Made by a program: the position numbers and the translations under genes. Of a stretch of 64,000 nucleotides of DNA, positions 1 through 10,585 are shown piece by piece. This DNA is from Pestalotiopsis fici W106-1 (lineage: Eukaryota; Ascomycota; Sordariomycetes; Amphisphaeriales; Sporocadaceae). The stretch lies in assembly GCF_000516985.1 (NCBI RefSeq), contig NW_006917098.1:1550001-1614000 (forward strand), read 5' to 3'. Position 1 is the first letter of the stretch. Each line of letters begins with the position of its first letter. The notes beneath the pieces are model-generated. The model was given only the letters and a program-made list of their open reading frames with translations, did no database searches and was not told where the DNA came from.

Positions 1-564
1 CTCTTTGGTGTACAAATGACAAACGACTCGTCGTATACGTACAGCAGATATGAGGACAACTGGGTGCTGGGCGGTGGGATGCTGAAGCGTCAGTACATGG
101 TCTTTGATTTAGCCAATGAGGACGTCGCCATGGCTCCCATCAAATTTGGGGGTAGTGATGGCTCCGACTCGAGTGACACTGTCATCGCCTTTTCCATGTA
201 CGGTGCCAAGATTCCAGAGTCGACTGGCGAAGACAGCAAATGTTATGCGGACGACGAAGAATGCAATGGATCCTCGAGTGGCAGTGGTCGTTCAGGCAGC
301 AGTAGCAGCTCCAGCTCCAGTGATAGTGACGGTTGGAACGAACAGTCTGACTACATTGGCTTGATCGTTGGCTTCAGCATTCTGGGTGCTGTCATGTTGG
401 GAATAGCCATCTGGGGTATCGTCAAGTGTTGCCGGGATAATAACCGCCATGGAACGGATGCATTGGCTGCAGACAAGGAGACGGCCTCCCCAGAGACTGC
501 CCCGGCTGCCGCATCACCAGCGACTCAGCAGGTGGCTCATAATACTACGGCGCCGGCCGTCTAA
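1..564 (+). CDS. Membrane-anchored aspartyl protease, C-terminal part (5' end outside window)
   Basis: The reading frame is open from base 1, so the gene enters from the left; the first internal Met is at base 16. The segment NWVLGGGMLKRQYMVFDLAN, followed by a VAMAP stretch, matches the C-terminal end of pepsin-type (A1) aspartyl proteases, where a W-x-LG...Y-x-V-F-D block closes the second lobe. Counting from Met16, a Ser/Gly/Asp-rich linker (about residues 85-107, with a run of eight Ser) leads to one transmembrane helix (about 114-138), then a CC pair and a short Ala/Pro/Thr-rich cytosolic tail. This is the layout of yapsin-like or transmembrane fungal aspartyl proteases acting at the cell surface or in the secretory pathway. 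The catalytic Asp residues lie outside the window, so activity cannot be judged. It converges on the beta-galactosidase gene, 281 bases away. Confidence 0.7.
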   Translation, partial: LFGVQMTNDSSYTYSRYEDNWVLGGGMLKRQYMVFDLANEDVAMAPIKFGGSDGSDSSDTVIAFSMYGAKIPESTGEDSKCYADDEECNGSSSGSGRSGSSSSSSSSDSDGWNEQSDYIGLIVGFSILGAVMLGIAIWGIVKCCRDNNRHGTDALAADKETASPETAPAAASPATQQVAHNTTAPAV

Positions 565-845
565 ACAGGCACGTTTTAATTTATAATACAATAATTAGAA
601 ATAAACATGATTCACGAAATTTGTGTGTCCATGCCGCCTACTCTGGAATGTGATCTTTGGCAGTTTTAAAATCAGCCATTCTGCTCTTTATTTTGATAAT
701 GTACTACGGTTACGCAGAGGGCAAACTATTAAACACCTTCAACGCGAGAGAATGGGGGGAAAATAGTATCAGTAACAGTTTCTCTTTGGTACTCTATAGT
801 GCACGATCATCTTTGGCGGCTATACTAGAGGTATTATACATTAAC

Positions 846-3056
846 TCAACTCGCCAGCTTCCAGACTACAACTCCAGCGCCTGGTATTTCTCCATCACTA
901 CCAATGATCAATTGCGCGTCTCCAATACTAGGAGGCGACACGGGAGACGTCCCGTAGTTGAATGCCCACACAAGGTCACCTCTCCTCAGTAACCTGAGCG
1001 AAGACCCCAGGTCATTGGCCTTGTCCGCCGTCCGGCCCAAAAGATCCGTGATGTTTGCAGAAGCCGCCACATCACCTAGATAAGAGACCAAGAGATCGCT
1101 GGACGGCTTGAACGCAAGATAGTGCCACCCGTCCTTTTCGCACGCGGCCGGTTTTCCCGGGCGATGCGGCGACGTGTAGGAAATGGTGGCGTTGCTGGTA
1201 AGATTGGCCCGCTCGCACGAGATCCATTCCTCTCGCCCGTCGATGCTGTAGTTGGCGCCATTGTACAAGACGCCGCTGCCGGCGTAGCTGGGGGGCGTCT
1301 CGACGCGAGTGACACGCAGAGGGAGGCGGTCGCCCAGCACGCCATCTCCGGGGTTCAGACCAGGCGTATTAGCAAACTCTGCAGTCTTGGATCCAGTGTG
1401 TGGTCCGAATATCACGGGCCCGTCAAATGACTTTAGGGCGGATTGGAATGCCTCGGGGACGATTGGTAGACTGGGCGCCACGACCATTCGGTAGCCGTCG
1501 AGAGGTTGGTCGGGCCCAATCACATCAATTGACAGCCCCAGTCGGCGAAGCGCAGAGTAAAAGATGTAGATCAGATCAAAATATGATACAACCGTGTCCG
1601 TATACCCGGCGCTCTTGACGTCCCAACTGCCGCTATATGGCTCAATCTGCCAAGTCCAGAAGGAAGCATAGTCAAAGATAAAGGCAACATCGGCCTGGGC
1701 TTCTTCTTGAGTTACTTCTTGTCTCAGAGTCGGTAGCTGCTCCTGTACCAGTTGCTGCACCTCGAGGAGGCCATCATCAGCCACATAGTCAGAGGTGTGC
1801 AGCCCAGAGAGCGTCTGCTCCTGGGCGTACGGGACCTGGCGCCAGCGAAAGTAGTTGACCATGCTGCCGGATGCGGCAAAAGTCTCGAGCGTCCACAGCT
1901 GCACCATGCCCTCCCAGGGGCTGACGCGATACTGGCCCCAGTTGAGCACGCCGGGCTCCATCTCCATGACTCCGTACGGTCCCGACGTGGTGTTGTAAGC
2001 GGCCCCCGCAACGCCTCGGTAGAGACCGTGGTGAAACGCCTGCCAGTCGGGAAGACCGGTGCGTAGCGTGTCAAAGAGCTCTTGCGAAGAGAGCCACGAA
2101 AAGGTGCTCGGCCCATTGAGTGCGTACTGGTCAAACGTTGCCAGATCAATGCCCGTCTCCCGTGCAAACTTGTAGTGGTCAAAGTCGGTGAATGCCATCA
2201 TGAAGTTGGTGGTAATGGCCTGTCCGGGCGCGTATTGCCTGAGAATGGCAACCTGCTCCTTGGCAAAGTCAATGACCATGTCGGACGAAAAGGTGTACCA
2301 GTCCAGCGTGTGGAGCTCATTGTTGGTATAAATCTCCAAAAAGGGCGGCTGGACAGCCTCAAAACTCTCGTACTGGCTAGACCAGAATACTCGGCCTTGC
2401 GCCTGGTTCAGGCTCTCAATGGTGCCGTACTTTTCCTGCAGCCATATCCGGAAACGCGCAATGGCATTATGATCATAGCTCCTAGTGGTGTCGTGGCAGC
2501 CCAATTCATTGTCGATTTGCCAGGCCACCACGGCCGAGTGATTTCCATAGTGTTCGGCCAACTTCTGCGTGATCTTTTGGCTCAGATTCCGATAATCATA
2601 AGAGGAAAAACTATAGTGGCGGCGCGAACCGAATATCAAGGTAGTGTTGGTGCGGTCAACAAAGTTGACGTCGTACTTTTGAGTCAGCCAATTTGGAGGC
2701 GACGCCGTAGGAGTTCCCACGATTGCTTTCAACCCATACTTTTGGAATAACTCGAGTGTCTTGTCGAGGACCGTAAAGTTGTATTGTCCTTCGATGGGTT
2801 CCAGGAGAGCCCAGTCAAACTCATTGACGCGAACGTAGGAAATGTTATTGTCTCTCATCTGAGATATGTCCGACTCCCACGAAGATTCGGGCCATTGAGA
2901 GGGATAATAGTCGACGGCAAGATGCAGCCCGTCTGGCCATCGGTTTTGTGAAGGAAGTGTAATACTGCTTCTGGCCTGGGGTAAATGATTATACTTGGCA
3001 ATGCTGCCGACCGCGGCCGACAGGACAAGCCCAATAACCTTTTTTAAAGATGCCAT
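846..3056 (-). CDS. Secreted GH42-type beta-galactosidase
   Basis: Single-exon gene of 736 residues. An N-terminal hydrophobic stretch (residues about 6-20) looks like a signal peptide, so the enzyme is probably secreted. The body is a GH42 TIM barrel: LAVDYYPSQWPE near residue 47, VNEFDWALLEP near 78 and HYSFSSYDYR near 147. The acid/base Glu is most likely E184 in WQIDNELG and the nucleophile E365 in GVMEMEPGVLNWG, both in family context. Expected reaction: hydrolysis of terminal beta-D-galactosides, for example from plant galactans. Length is normal for GH42 (about 650-750). GH42 is mainly bacterial, and lack of introns would fit an old transfer, but that is inference. The region upstream carries CreA-like motifs, consistent with glucose repression. 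Start: the ATG opens directly into the signal peptide. Confidence 0.9.
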   Translation of the reverse strand: MASLKKVIGLVLSAAVGSIAKYNHLPQARSSITLPSQNRWPDGLHLAVDYYPSQWPESSWESDISQMRDNNISYVRVNEFDWALLEPIEGQYNFTVLDKTLELFQKYGLKAIVGTPTASPPNWLTQKYDVNFVDRTNTTLIFGSRRHYSFSSYDYRNLSQKITQKLAEHYGNHSAVVAWQIDNELGCHDTTRSYDHNAIARFRIWLQEKYGTIESLNQAQGRVFWSSQYESFEAVQPPFLEIYTNNELHTLDWYTFSSDMVIDFAKEQVAILRQYAPGQAITTNFMMAFTDFDHYKFARETGIDLATFDQYALNGPSTFSWLSSQELFDTLRTGLPDWQAFHHGLYRGVAGAAYNTTSGPYGVMEMEPGVLNWGQYRVSPWEGMVQLWTLETFAASGSMVNYFRWRQVPYAQEQTLSGLHTSDYVADDGLLEVQQLVQEQLPTLRQEVTQEEAQADVAFIFDYASFWTWQIEPYSGSWDVKSAGYTDTVVSYFDLIYIFYSALRRLGLSIDVIGPDQPLDGYRMVVAPSLPIVPEAFQSALKSFDGPVIFGPHTGSKTAEFANTPGLNPGDGVLGDRLPLRVTRVETPPSYAGSGVLYNGANYSIDGREEWISCERANLTSNATISYTSPHRPGKPAACEKDGWHYLAFKPSSDLLVSYLGDVAASANITDLLGRTADKANDLGSSLRLLRRGDLVWAFNYGTSPVSPPSIGDAQLIIGSDGEIPGAGVVVWKLAS

Positions 3057-3742
3057 GGCCGCAATCGAACGTAATCAAGTCTCCTACCTGGAGGCTCTCT
3101 CCGTGAACAGGAACGGCGTCCGGCGCACCTCTCAAATACCATTGCAAGACCTCGCTTGGAAGATCAAAAGTCCTCGTCTCGAGGTCCACCCTGGATCTTC
3201 ATAATAGTTTGATTGATCCATCAACAAATGAGCGAATTAGTCGAGCCAAGTACCATGTCGATACCCACATCGCAACTGCTTCTTCCCCGCAAACCAACGG
3301 CCCATGATGATTTACCCCATCTCTCCTCGCTACATTCGGCTCGCGGGATACACTTGCGGGGTCCCCAAAGTACGCATCATGGCATCATGCCTCTACGGAG
3401 AGGCTGGGGTTTATACTTGATCCCTGTGTAGATTTGTCTTGGCGTCTTTGTCAACGGGTATTCACCGGCAACCTTTGTCCACTATAACTTCTCCACCTAG
3501 TCATTTTCAATGCTCAGTCTTGTTTACTAATTGGTGCGCTTATAACCCAAATGCCACTATGATATTCAATCCCGACGCTTGGCATACGCTCCTACTTTGG
3601 TATTGACCGTTTATGCAAAGAGGTATACTACAGCACGAAGAAGTCTCCACAAGAGACTGCTGAAAATCTAAAGCCAGCTCTGCCAATCTATGATAATCTC
3701 GATCCAAAAAAGAAAACATCACCAACACCTATTACATGTAAA
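3057..3742. other. Intergenic: promoter of the GH42 gene and 3' flank of the FAD monooxygenase
   Basis: No credible coding exon; open frames here are short and lack domain signal. The part next to 3056 should contain the beta-galactosidase promoter. Confidence 0.5.
3285..3409 (-). promoter_or_regulatory. Three CreA/Cre1-like SYGGRG motifs upstream of the GH42 gene
   Basis: CCCCGC (3285-3290), GCGGGG (3356-3361) and CTGGGG (3404-3409) each fit SYGGRG on one strand, the known binding consensus of the fungal carbon catabolite repressor. They lie about 230-350 bases upstream of the beta-galactosidase start. Hexamers this degenerate occur often by chance, so this is only a plausible regulatory hint. 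Confidence 0.3.
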
Positions 3743-5400
3743 TCAAGCAAACTCGGGTGCATCGCTGAGATTCCTGGTCTCGATGAAAAAGGACAAGAAC
3801 CAGTGCCCAAATCTAGCCACCGGGATCGTGTACGAGAACAATCTGAGAAAGATGCGGTCGATGAGTCTGGAAAGGTTCAGGGGCTGCAGAAACATTGTCA
3901 GCAAGAGCACGTAGGCAAAAAAAAGGGGGTGGATATCGTCTTACCACAAAATTCGCGCCTCCGCTCTTCTTTACCCATCCAAAGGCGCGAGGAATCATTC
4001 CCGTCTCGTACTGGTTCACTGCCGCCTCAAAGTCTTTGTACTCGAGGCCCTGCGGTGTCGAGGCTTTCTCGGCCAGTCCGCGGATGAGAGGTAGCATGTC
4101 TGCCGTGTCGTGCATGGCCTGCTGACCGCCCATTCCTCTGCGACATGTTAGTATCAAAGTTGATTGTGACAAGACGTGTCTCATAGTCATACCTGTTGGG
4201 GAGCATGGGGTGGATGGCGTCACCCATCATCCAGACGTGGGCATTACCCGCAGTCGGCGTCTTGGGAGAAGCGACTTCTCGGCGCCAGTTGATTGACGGC
4301 TTGGATCCCACCCTGGGGCTCAAGATGAACATTTCTCGTCCGTAACAGAGCTTCAATAGCTGTTGACTGCATTTCACCATCATCATTAGCAAACATGCTT
4401 CCTGTACACCCCGGGGCAGCAGACGTGGCGAGGCGGGCTTACTGCTTGGGAGACCAGTCCGAGTATACTCTTGCTATGGCCTCCCAACGCTGGTCCAAGG
4501 TCATGGTCTCTAGAGCATCCGACATGCTCTCGGGCCAGCACAGCGACATCATACACGATGAGTGTTCTTGGTCAAGCTTTGCCGTATCACCAGTATCACG
4601 CTTGCTGCTGTAATCTTTTGGAAGATAGGCTGAGAAAATGGTCGTCAGTGACGGTAAGTTGCAGGACAAGGAGCAGCGCATACCGCAAAAGTACATGAGT
4701 TTGCCATCCTGAAGAGTCGCGATTGGTGACGCGAGGAGTTCTTCGTCGACAGTGTTGTACAGGCTCAAAGGTAGATCGCATTTTGTGAGTAGTGCTCTGA
4801 TTTTCTCCACCGGTTTGATATTGTTCAAGCCCACCATTTCATTGACCTGGCAATCAGTCAGCTTCCTTGAAGACAATCATTCTCGGTGTAGCGCATCACC
4901 TTTGAACGATTACCATCGGCACCGATCAACAGATCGCATGTGTCCGTCGAGCCATCATCAAAGGAAACTTGCACCAACTCCTTGTCCCCTTCATGGATGA
5001 TTTGGAAATCCACAAATTTCTTGCCATAGTGAAGTTTGCCGAGCTTGGTAATCGGGTCGGCCAAGACGTCGCGCAACACGATGCGATCTATCGGCACCGA
5101 CTTGCTATAAGTCGGCAATTGATTCAGGTCCAGGAACTTGCGAAACGACTTGTCAAACAGGATGGGGACCTTGGAGTTGGGACCAATGTGTTTGACCACG
5201 GCGGCGAGATGCTCGGGCTGGAGACAGGCCCTCATGCCAATCAGCGCATTCTCGCCAAAGCGAATCTGATATCCAGCCCTCTTGGAATCCTGTGCGTCTC
5301 GCTCGTACACGGCAAATTCAATGCCATGCTTTGCGAGCCCGTTGGCCAGCAACGAGCCCGAGAGACCTGAGCCAATGATGATGACCTTGAATGAGCCCAT
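3743..5400 (-). CDS. FAD-dependent monooxygenase (group A, PHBH fold)
   Basis: Six exons: 5400-4900, 4846-4684, 4629-4443, 4366-4193, 4137-3945, 3883-3743. All introns are GT-AG (53-76 bases) and the sum is 1359 bases, giving 452 residues. Motifs in order: dinucleotide-binding GSGLSG near residue 11, the FAD/NADPH Asp-Gly motif in LLIGADGNRSK, and the second FAD motif MMGDAIHPMLPNRGMGG. These are the three signatures of salicylate/PHBH-type flavin hydroxylases, which use NAD(P)H and O2 to hydroxylate aromatic or polyketide substrates. The C-terminal segment (exon 6) is hydrophobic and might touch a membrane. No other biosynthetic core gene lies beside it, so the substrate is open. The C-terminal exon is the least certain, but its splice sites and frame fit well. 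Confidence 0.85.
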
Positions 5401-5898
5401 GTCTCGGAACGAATTGAAAGTTCCCTACTTTGAACCGAAATTCAAGGCCTCGTTGGACCCGGGACCAGTGGTGGAAGTAATACCATGGCTTATGTATTTT
5501 ACAGAGCACATGCGACCGGAATTCGTCATTGTCTGCAAGCTCTAGGACCATCGATTTACCGGCTATCTGACCGAACAAGATTACGCATTCGTCTGTCGTG
5601 GGTACACTTTTATCTGAAAATGTCGTGCTGCACGGTCGTTTGGGTATACCCACCTGCCAGGTAGGGCAGCTGATTGCGTATACATCACCAGCGGAGCTTT
5701 CCCTCACGGTCTTGATCCGTTATCTGTCGCATTATATAACCCCTGTCGACCGACCAATGGAGATGGCCATTTACTCAGTGAGGATTAATGCAGTTCCGCT
5801 TACTAAGTCTTTTGCATCGGAATTCACATTGAAGGCGAAAATATCTGGTCATTAATATAGTTCAAATATATTGTATTTTCCGGCTCAAAGACGTTCTG
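5401..5898. other. Intergenic: promoter of the FAD monooxygenase
   Basis: No coding signal. A TATATAA-like element lies at about 5733-5740. Otherwise I see nothing notable. Confidence 0.4.
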
Positions 5899-7205
5899 TC
5901 AGTCGGCTCGGCTCGGTAGAGATGCATCCATGAGCAACCCATTAAAATCGTATATATAGCCTTGCAACTTCCAAAGTCTTAGTTGCAAGTCAGTGGTTCT
6001 CCTTCCGGCCAGCATAAAAATAGATCCGTCCTGCAATACTCCTCCTTGCATCTTGACCTTGTCTGCCAATTCCTGTCCAAGCAACATGGGCATGTTGTGC
6101 ACGACGAGGCTTACTTTACCCTTCTCGGAGCTAAGATCGAATGTTGAAAATGGTCCTGGTTTGACTTGCTCGCTGTCATGTCCAAACCAGAGCACGGCGC
6201 CCTTGTGTTTAAATTTGACGTCGTCCCAGCCAAAACACTTGACAATGTAGTAGCGTTTGTCCGTTTCGCACATCATCGAAAGGTACAATATGTCCTGGAC
6301 AACTTGCTCGCGCATCTGTTGTAACACGAACTGGTCCATATCTTCCCGCCAGATAGCTTTTGCTCCCAGAGGCTTGAACTTTGAGTTGCTGGAGCCAAAA
6401 AATTTACGGTAAAATTCCGAGTTGCCACCCTCTGGCGCAGTATTGCGGCGGCTCTTCTTAACTGGTGCCATCGATTTGATAACATCTTGGCGCGCTAATA
6501 CATAGGTAGAAGGGCCTGCACTTGTGCTTTCTGGTGGTTCGTTCGACTGTGTTGCTGATGATACCGCGTCTTGTGGCCCTGGTAAATCGACTGGTTTGAC
6601 GCTTAGGTCCACTGCTGCTTCTGCCACTCCACCCATATCGTCTTCTATTGTGACTTCTGCGACTGCATCATCGGCCTCGGCTGCAGCGTCCTCGGCAGGA
6701 GGCTGATGCAGGGCAAGGCTCTTCGACACCCACCACGGTTTGCCAGTCTCGGGATGTAGGACGACATTGAAATCTTGCAGGAAGAATGAGGGCAAGCGGA
6801 GTCTTGTCATGCTATCGTATCGGACAGGAGTAGCAAGCGCTTGAGCTATAGTGGTGTCAGGGAGAGCGCGAGAGAAGGTTGCTTGGGAGTGAATCAAATG
6901 CGCTTACCAAATGGATTTTTCTGGAATCTCCTCTCAAAGACATTTCTGAGTTTCCCAGGCTTGGGCTTCTGCTGTTTGAAACGGTCTCTTGCCTCCCAAA
7001 AAGTTGGATCCATCACAGGCGACAAGGGAAGATCGCCCACGGCTGTCTTGACTGTCTTGCCATCTGGATCGATGCTAAAGCTCTCGGATCGTTCGTTCGT
7101 CGCATCATGGTCATGTTGAGGCGGTTGTGTCGCCGAGCTGTATAGTCGTATGAATTCATGTCGACAGGTAGCACTGCTACGTCGCAGCGCTGCACATTGT
7201 CTCAT
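5899..7205 (-). CDS. Conserved-looking mitochondrial protein of unknown function
   Basis: Two exons (7205-6908, 6845-5899) with a 62-base GT-AG intron; total 1245 bases, 414 residues. The N terminus (MRQCAALRRSSATCRHEF...) is rich in Arg, Ser and Ala without acidic residues for over 20 positions, typical of a mitochondrial presequence. A charged low-complexity Ala/Glu/Asp region sits near the middle, followed by a compact domain with many aromatics (IWREDMDQFV, RYYIVKCFGWDDVKF, LWKLQGYIYDFNG). I do not recognise the family. It is divergent from mitochondrial ClpP across 427 bases; a shared mitochondrial setting is suggestive only. Confidence 0.7.
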
Positions 7206-7632
7206 AACCGCATATGGCTGGTAGAATCGTAGAGTGAATGCGCTGAAGGAAGCTTTTCAAAAACTTTTGGCGTCAATTGAAGGCCATCGCAGGCGTCAAT
7301 CTGATAAGAAGCAGGAATGACGCAAATCTCGGCAGGGTGCATTAGTCTAGCGGATGCGAAGCTCCAACGCCCAGGGCTCGCAGGGCTCCGTTTCCATGCC
7401 CAGATTCAGCGGGTCAGGGCGCTAAATAGCCAAAAGTCAGAACCCCACGCAGCCAGTGAACCACGACATCGGAGCCAGCTACTAGGTATTTGTCTGCTTG
7501 CCTTACTTACCTAGCTTCTGCTTTCTTACCTGCGACCAACTACGCCTTGTCTTGACGAGCTCGTAGTTCACCACTTCAAGCCGCAGAACACTGCCAAGCA
7601 CAGACTCGTGTCTACGTGATAAGTCTGACAAG
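7206..7632. promoter_or_regulatory. Divergent promoter region between the mitochondrial unknown and ClpP
   Basis: 427 bases separate two oppositely transcribed genes whose products both appear mitochondrial, so both promoters must lie here. No clear TATA box or symmetric element was seen. Confidence 0.45.
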
Positions 7633-8544
7633 ATGATCTGCCAACGCGCAATCTGGCGCCAGTGCCGACAGGTCGCGTCTCGTCAAGTTCGCAACTTCTC
7701 TCAATTTCCTGGCGGGCCTAGCTACCCTCCCTCGGCCGCCATCCCGCTGCCATACATCACAGAGGTTTCAGTAAGCTCCGGAAGCCATTGCAACCTATCT
7801 ATATGCTGACAGTCAAGTCTGGGGGATGGAAAACATGTAGGATTCTTACTGCGACTACTCTCACTCGAACCGCCGGCTGACCGAGACATTTCCAGATGAC
7901 ATATTTTCAAAACTCCTTCAAGTACGCTGCTGCACCAATCACCAGCTGAGCCTCGTCCACTGACACATGATTAGGAGCGCATAATCTGTCTCAATGGCCC
8001 TGTTGACGATACAGTATCGGCTTCTATAGTGGCGCAACTTCTATGGCTCGAGTCCGACAACCCCGACAAGCCCATCACCATGTACATTCACTCCCCGGGA
8101 GGCTCAGTCGTTGCTGGCCTTTCAATCTACGATACCATGACCTACATTCGATCTCCTGTTTCCACAGTATGTCTCGGCCAGGCCGCTTCCATGGGCTCTC
8201 TATTGCTGGCTGGCGGAGAAAAGGGCAAGCGATATGCGCTTCCGCACAGTAGCATCATGGTTCACCAGCCATTGGGAGGGACACAGGGACAGGCCAGTGA
8301 TATTCTCATCTATGCCAATCAGATACAGCGGACGAGAGAGCAGCTCAACGAGATCTTCCGGAAACACCTGAATCAGGCGCATGGTACGGACAAGTATGGG
8401 CCAAAGGATATGGAAGAGATGATGGACCGCGACAGATATCTCAGCGCACAAGAGGCGAAAGATATTGGTATTATCGACGAGATCCTTACACGGAGGCCTT
8501 CAGAGAAGAAGGAGGGCGATAAAGACGGACCAGAAAAGTCGTAA
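7633..8544 (+). CDS. clpP: Mitochondrial ATP-dependent Clp protease proteolytic subunit
   Basis: Four exons, two of them tiny: 7633-7770, 7818-7836 (19 bases), 7896-7921 (26 bases), 7975-8544; total 753 bases, 250 residues. The micro-exons are needed to restore the family sequence [17 protein letters not shown]. The catalytic triad is S133 in GQAASMGS, H158 in IMVHQPLGG and D214 in [12 protein letters not shown]. The Arg-rich N terminus should be a mitochondrial targeting sequence. ClpP forms a double heptamer that degrades matrix proteins, with ClpX as partner. There is an insertion of about seven residues between His and Asp relative to E. coli ClpP. The first intron uses an AAG acceptor, chosen because it keeps frame. 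Confidence 0.93.
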
Positions 8545-8737
8545 GCTTTGGTGGTAAATTACACACTTGAGCAGAACACGACAAATGGGCGATTACTGAT
8601 GCCGTTACGCTGCGAAAGGAAATTGGTGGGTTTGCTGAAAAGCACGGAGTAACTGCCGTCTATACCTCACATTGTTAGCAAGCTGCAAGATAATGGAGAA
8701 TCAAGTTTGGGAATTGTCTGTATATTCCATATGACAA

Positions 8738-9850
8738 CTACCATATACACCAAACTCTCAACTCGCAACTCCGCCTCAATGGCTTTTCTTCCATACCCTC
8801 GGCGTGAAAAGCAGTGTGTGGGCACATGAGAGGCTTCTCGGCGCTCGACCGCAGGACCTCACTATCATAGAACTTGATGGCTAGTACTTCTTCCGCCTTC
8901 TGCTCGCTGATATAACACCACCTGTGAGAGCTGATGTCGCCCTCTTCTGGCGGCTTTACCAGAACATTTTCATTATAATACTCTTTGACACACCCAGGCC
9001 TGTGCTTGTAAGACCGCGGCAGCGCAACGTACTGAAGGTCGAGCCCGCGAGTGTCCATGACCGCCAGCGGATCCCTGTATACAGTCTCCCAAGGCCGCCA
9101 GATACTGAACATGGCGTACCGCGGTCCAGTGTAGCCCGTCCCATCCCATTCCCAGTGGCCCCCTTTCCCATTAACACCGTCGGTGCCGTCGGGAGTAAGT
9201 CCGGATTCTCGCATGGCCGCGTCCTCTGCAGAAATGATTTCTTCACGGAGCCTGAAGAACTCGTCTCTCTCGGCCTGGGTAGTGCCAACCTCGGTGTCCG
9301 TCTCGGCAAACCACTGCGGCGTCATGGCGCGAAAGTGCGCCCGGGCGGCCGCCGGGGTGTAATCCGAGTGCGCCAGGAAAAAGGGCGCCAGGCTCTTGCC
9401 CTTGGGCCGCGGGTTCTTGGGATCGACGTGATGGTCCTCCTGGGCCGACGAAACGTCGCGCAGGGTGTGATTGATGATGACGGCGGAGCGGAGCTGGAAT
9501 CGCTCCTTGAGCAGCGAGACCATGGCGGGAAAGTACTGCGAGCTCATGACGCTGGCGTCGTGGACCGAGGCGTGCGAGGCCTCGATTGGGAGCGGCTGGT
9601 GCAGGATTTGGAAACCATGGGTTTCGTGCTGGTAGCTGGACAGAGGCTCCACAAGACTCCTCAGGTCCACGACGGGGAGGTCTCGGGAGGTGGTGTCTGT
9701 GGAGGTGCCATTGAAAATGGACAGGTCGTCCAGTTCTGGTCTTGTGTCTAGGGAGTAGTAGTTGAAAGATGCATTTTTGATACGGTGGGATTGCTTTAGG
9801 TTTCCATGTTCAGCAGTGTCGGATGGAAGCGTCAGAGTCGTGGTGGACAT
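8738..9850 (-). CDS. CmcJ/AsaB-family oxygenase or desaturase-like protein
   Basis: Single exon, 370 residues, starting at the ATG at 9850. The pattern HSDYTPAAAR in the middle, FSIWRPWETVYRDPLAVMD later, and MCPHTAFH near the C terminus is that of the CmcJ/AsaB family, fungal proteins annotated as GA4-desaturase-like or methyltransferase-associated hydroxylases. The His-x-Asp and distal His suggest a non-haem Fe(II) site, and the Arg of RPWE may hold a 2-oxoglutarate-like cosubstrate; both are inference. Members often sit in secondary-metabolite clusters, but neighbours here (ClpP, an HSPA12-like protein) do not form one. The substrate is unknown. Confidence 0.75.
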   Translation of the reverse strand: MSTTTLTLPSDTAEHGNLKQSHRIKNASFNYYSLDTRPELDDLSIFNGTSTDTTSRDLPVVDLRSLVEPLSSYQHETHGFQILHQPLPIEASHASVHDASVMSSQYFPAMVSLLKERFQLRSAVIINHTLRDVSSAQEDHHVDPKNPRPKGKSLAPFFLAHSDYTPAAARAHFRAMTPQWFAETDTEVGTTQAERDEFFRLREEIISAEDAAMRESGLTPDGTDGVNGKGGHWEWDGTGYTGPRYAMFSIWRPWETVYRDPLAVMDTRGLDLQYVALPRSYKHRPGCVKEYYNENVLVKPPEEGDISSHRWCYISEQKAEEVLAIKFYDSEVLRSSAEKPLMCPHTAFHAEGMEEKPLRRSCELRVWCIW

Positions 9851-10585
9851 GATGTGCACTATTCTTTAGAGAGATACAATTTTGACTTGAAGCTATCTAG
9901 ATGAATTCACAATGATATATAAAGTGAAAGCCATGAGTCGAATTGCCAAGAGTCTTGGTGCAAAGACTTGGCGTTGATATAAACACATTGGGTCCGGAGC
10001 CGATGCGCTATCTGGGGTTGCAGATCAATGTGCAGATGTGGTTAATGCTTACTGACGTGCGCCCCGGACAAAGGGCAGTACATGACCATTCGGTGGCGTT
10101 GCTCGCAAGCTAGAGAATAGTAAAAGTGACAGGTGCTACAACTATCAGCACTAAATCCGGCCTGGAAGCGCGAACGGATCCGGGTTGACGTAGTACGGGA
10201 GCCGGAACGGAACTTCTGACCAATTACTCTCACCTGGGCAAGAGTAAAGGGTGCGCCAACCTTCTGTATGTTTTTCTTTTTCTTTTTCCAAAACTATGTC
10301 GTGTTACAAGCAACGCAAGGCAAGCTGCGAAGATATGCGTATTCTCTTTGCCAGTTATCGATGAAAGCCTATGGAAATCAATTGATCCTCTAGGATACCC
10401 CTTTAATCTTCAAACTCGGACGAAACCGTCATATAAACTGTCTTCCTTCACACACTTTCAAATTCAATGGTGACTTGCCGCATCTGAAAAAAAAAAAAAA
10501 AAAAAAAAAATTTAAACACAAGACGCGGGGTTAGTTCAATCTAGAGTACATGTGCACCCGCCCGCCAGAACACTTCATTGCTCAT
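9851..10585. other. Intergenic region with a poly-A tract
   Basis: No coding exon recognised. It holds the promoter of the CmcJ/AsaB-like gene and the 3' flank of the HSPA12-like gene. Confidence 0.4.
10487..10510 (+). repeat. Homopolymer A(24)
   Basis: Twenty-four consecutive A, downstream of the HSPA12-like gene's stop. On the transcribed strand this is a T run. Length may be unreliable in an assembly. Confidence 0.9.

Noticed and set aside
8924..9751. Long plus-strand open frame of 275 codons
   Set aside because: It lies antisense to the CmcJ/AsaB-family gene; its translation shows no motif and results from the GC-rich third positions of the real gene.
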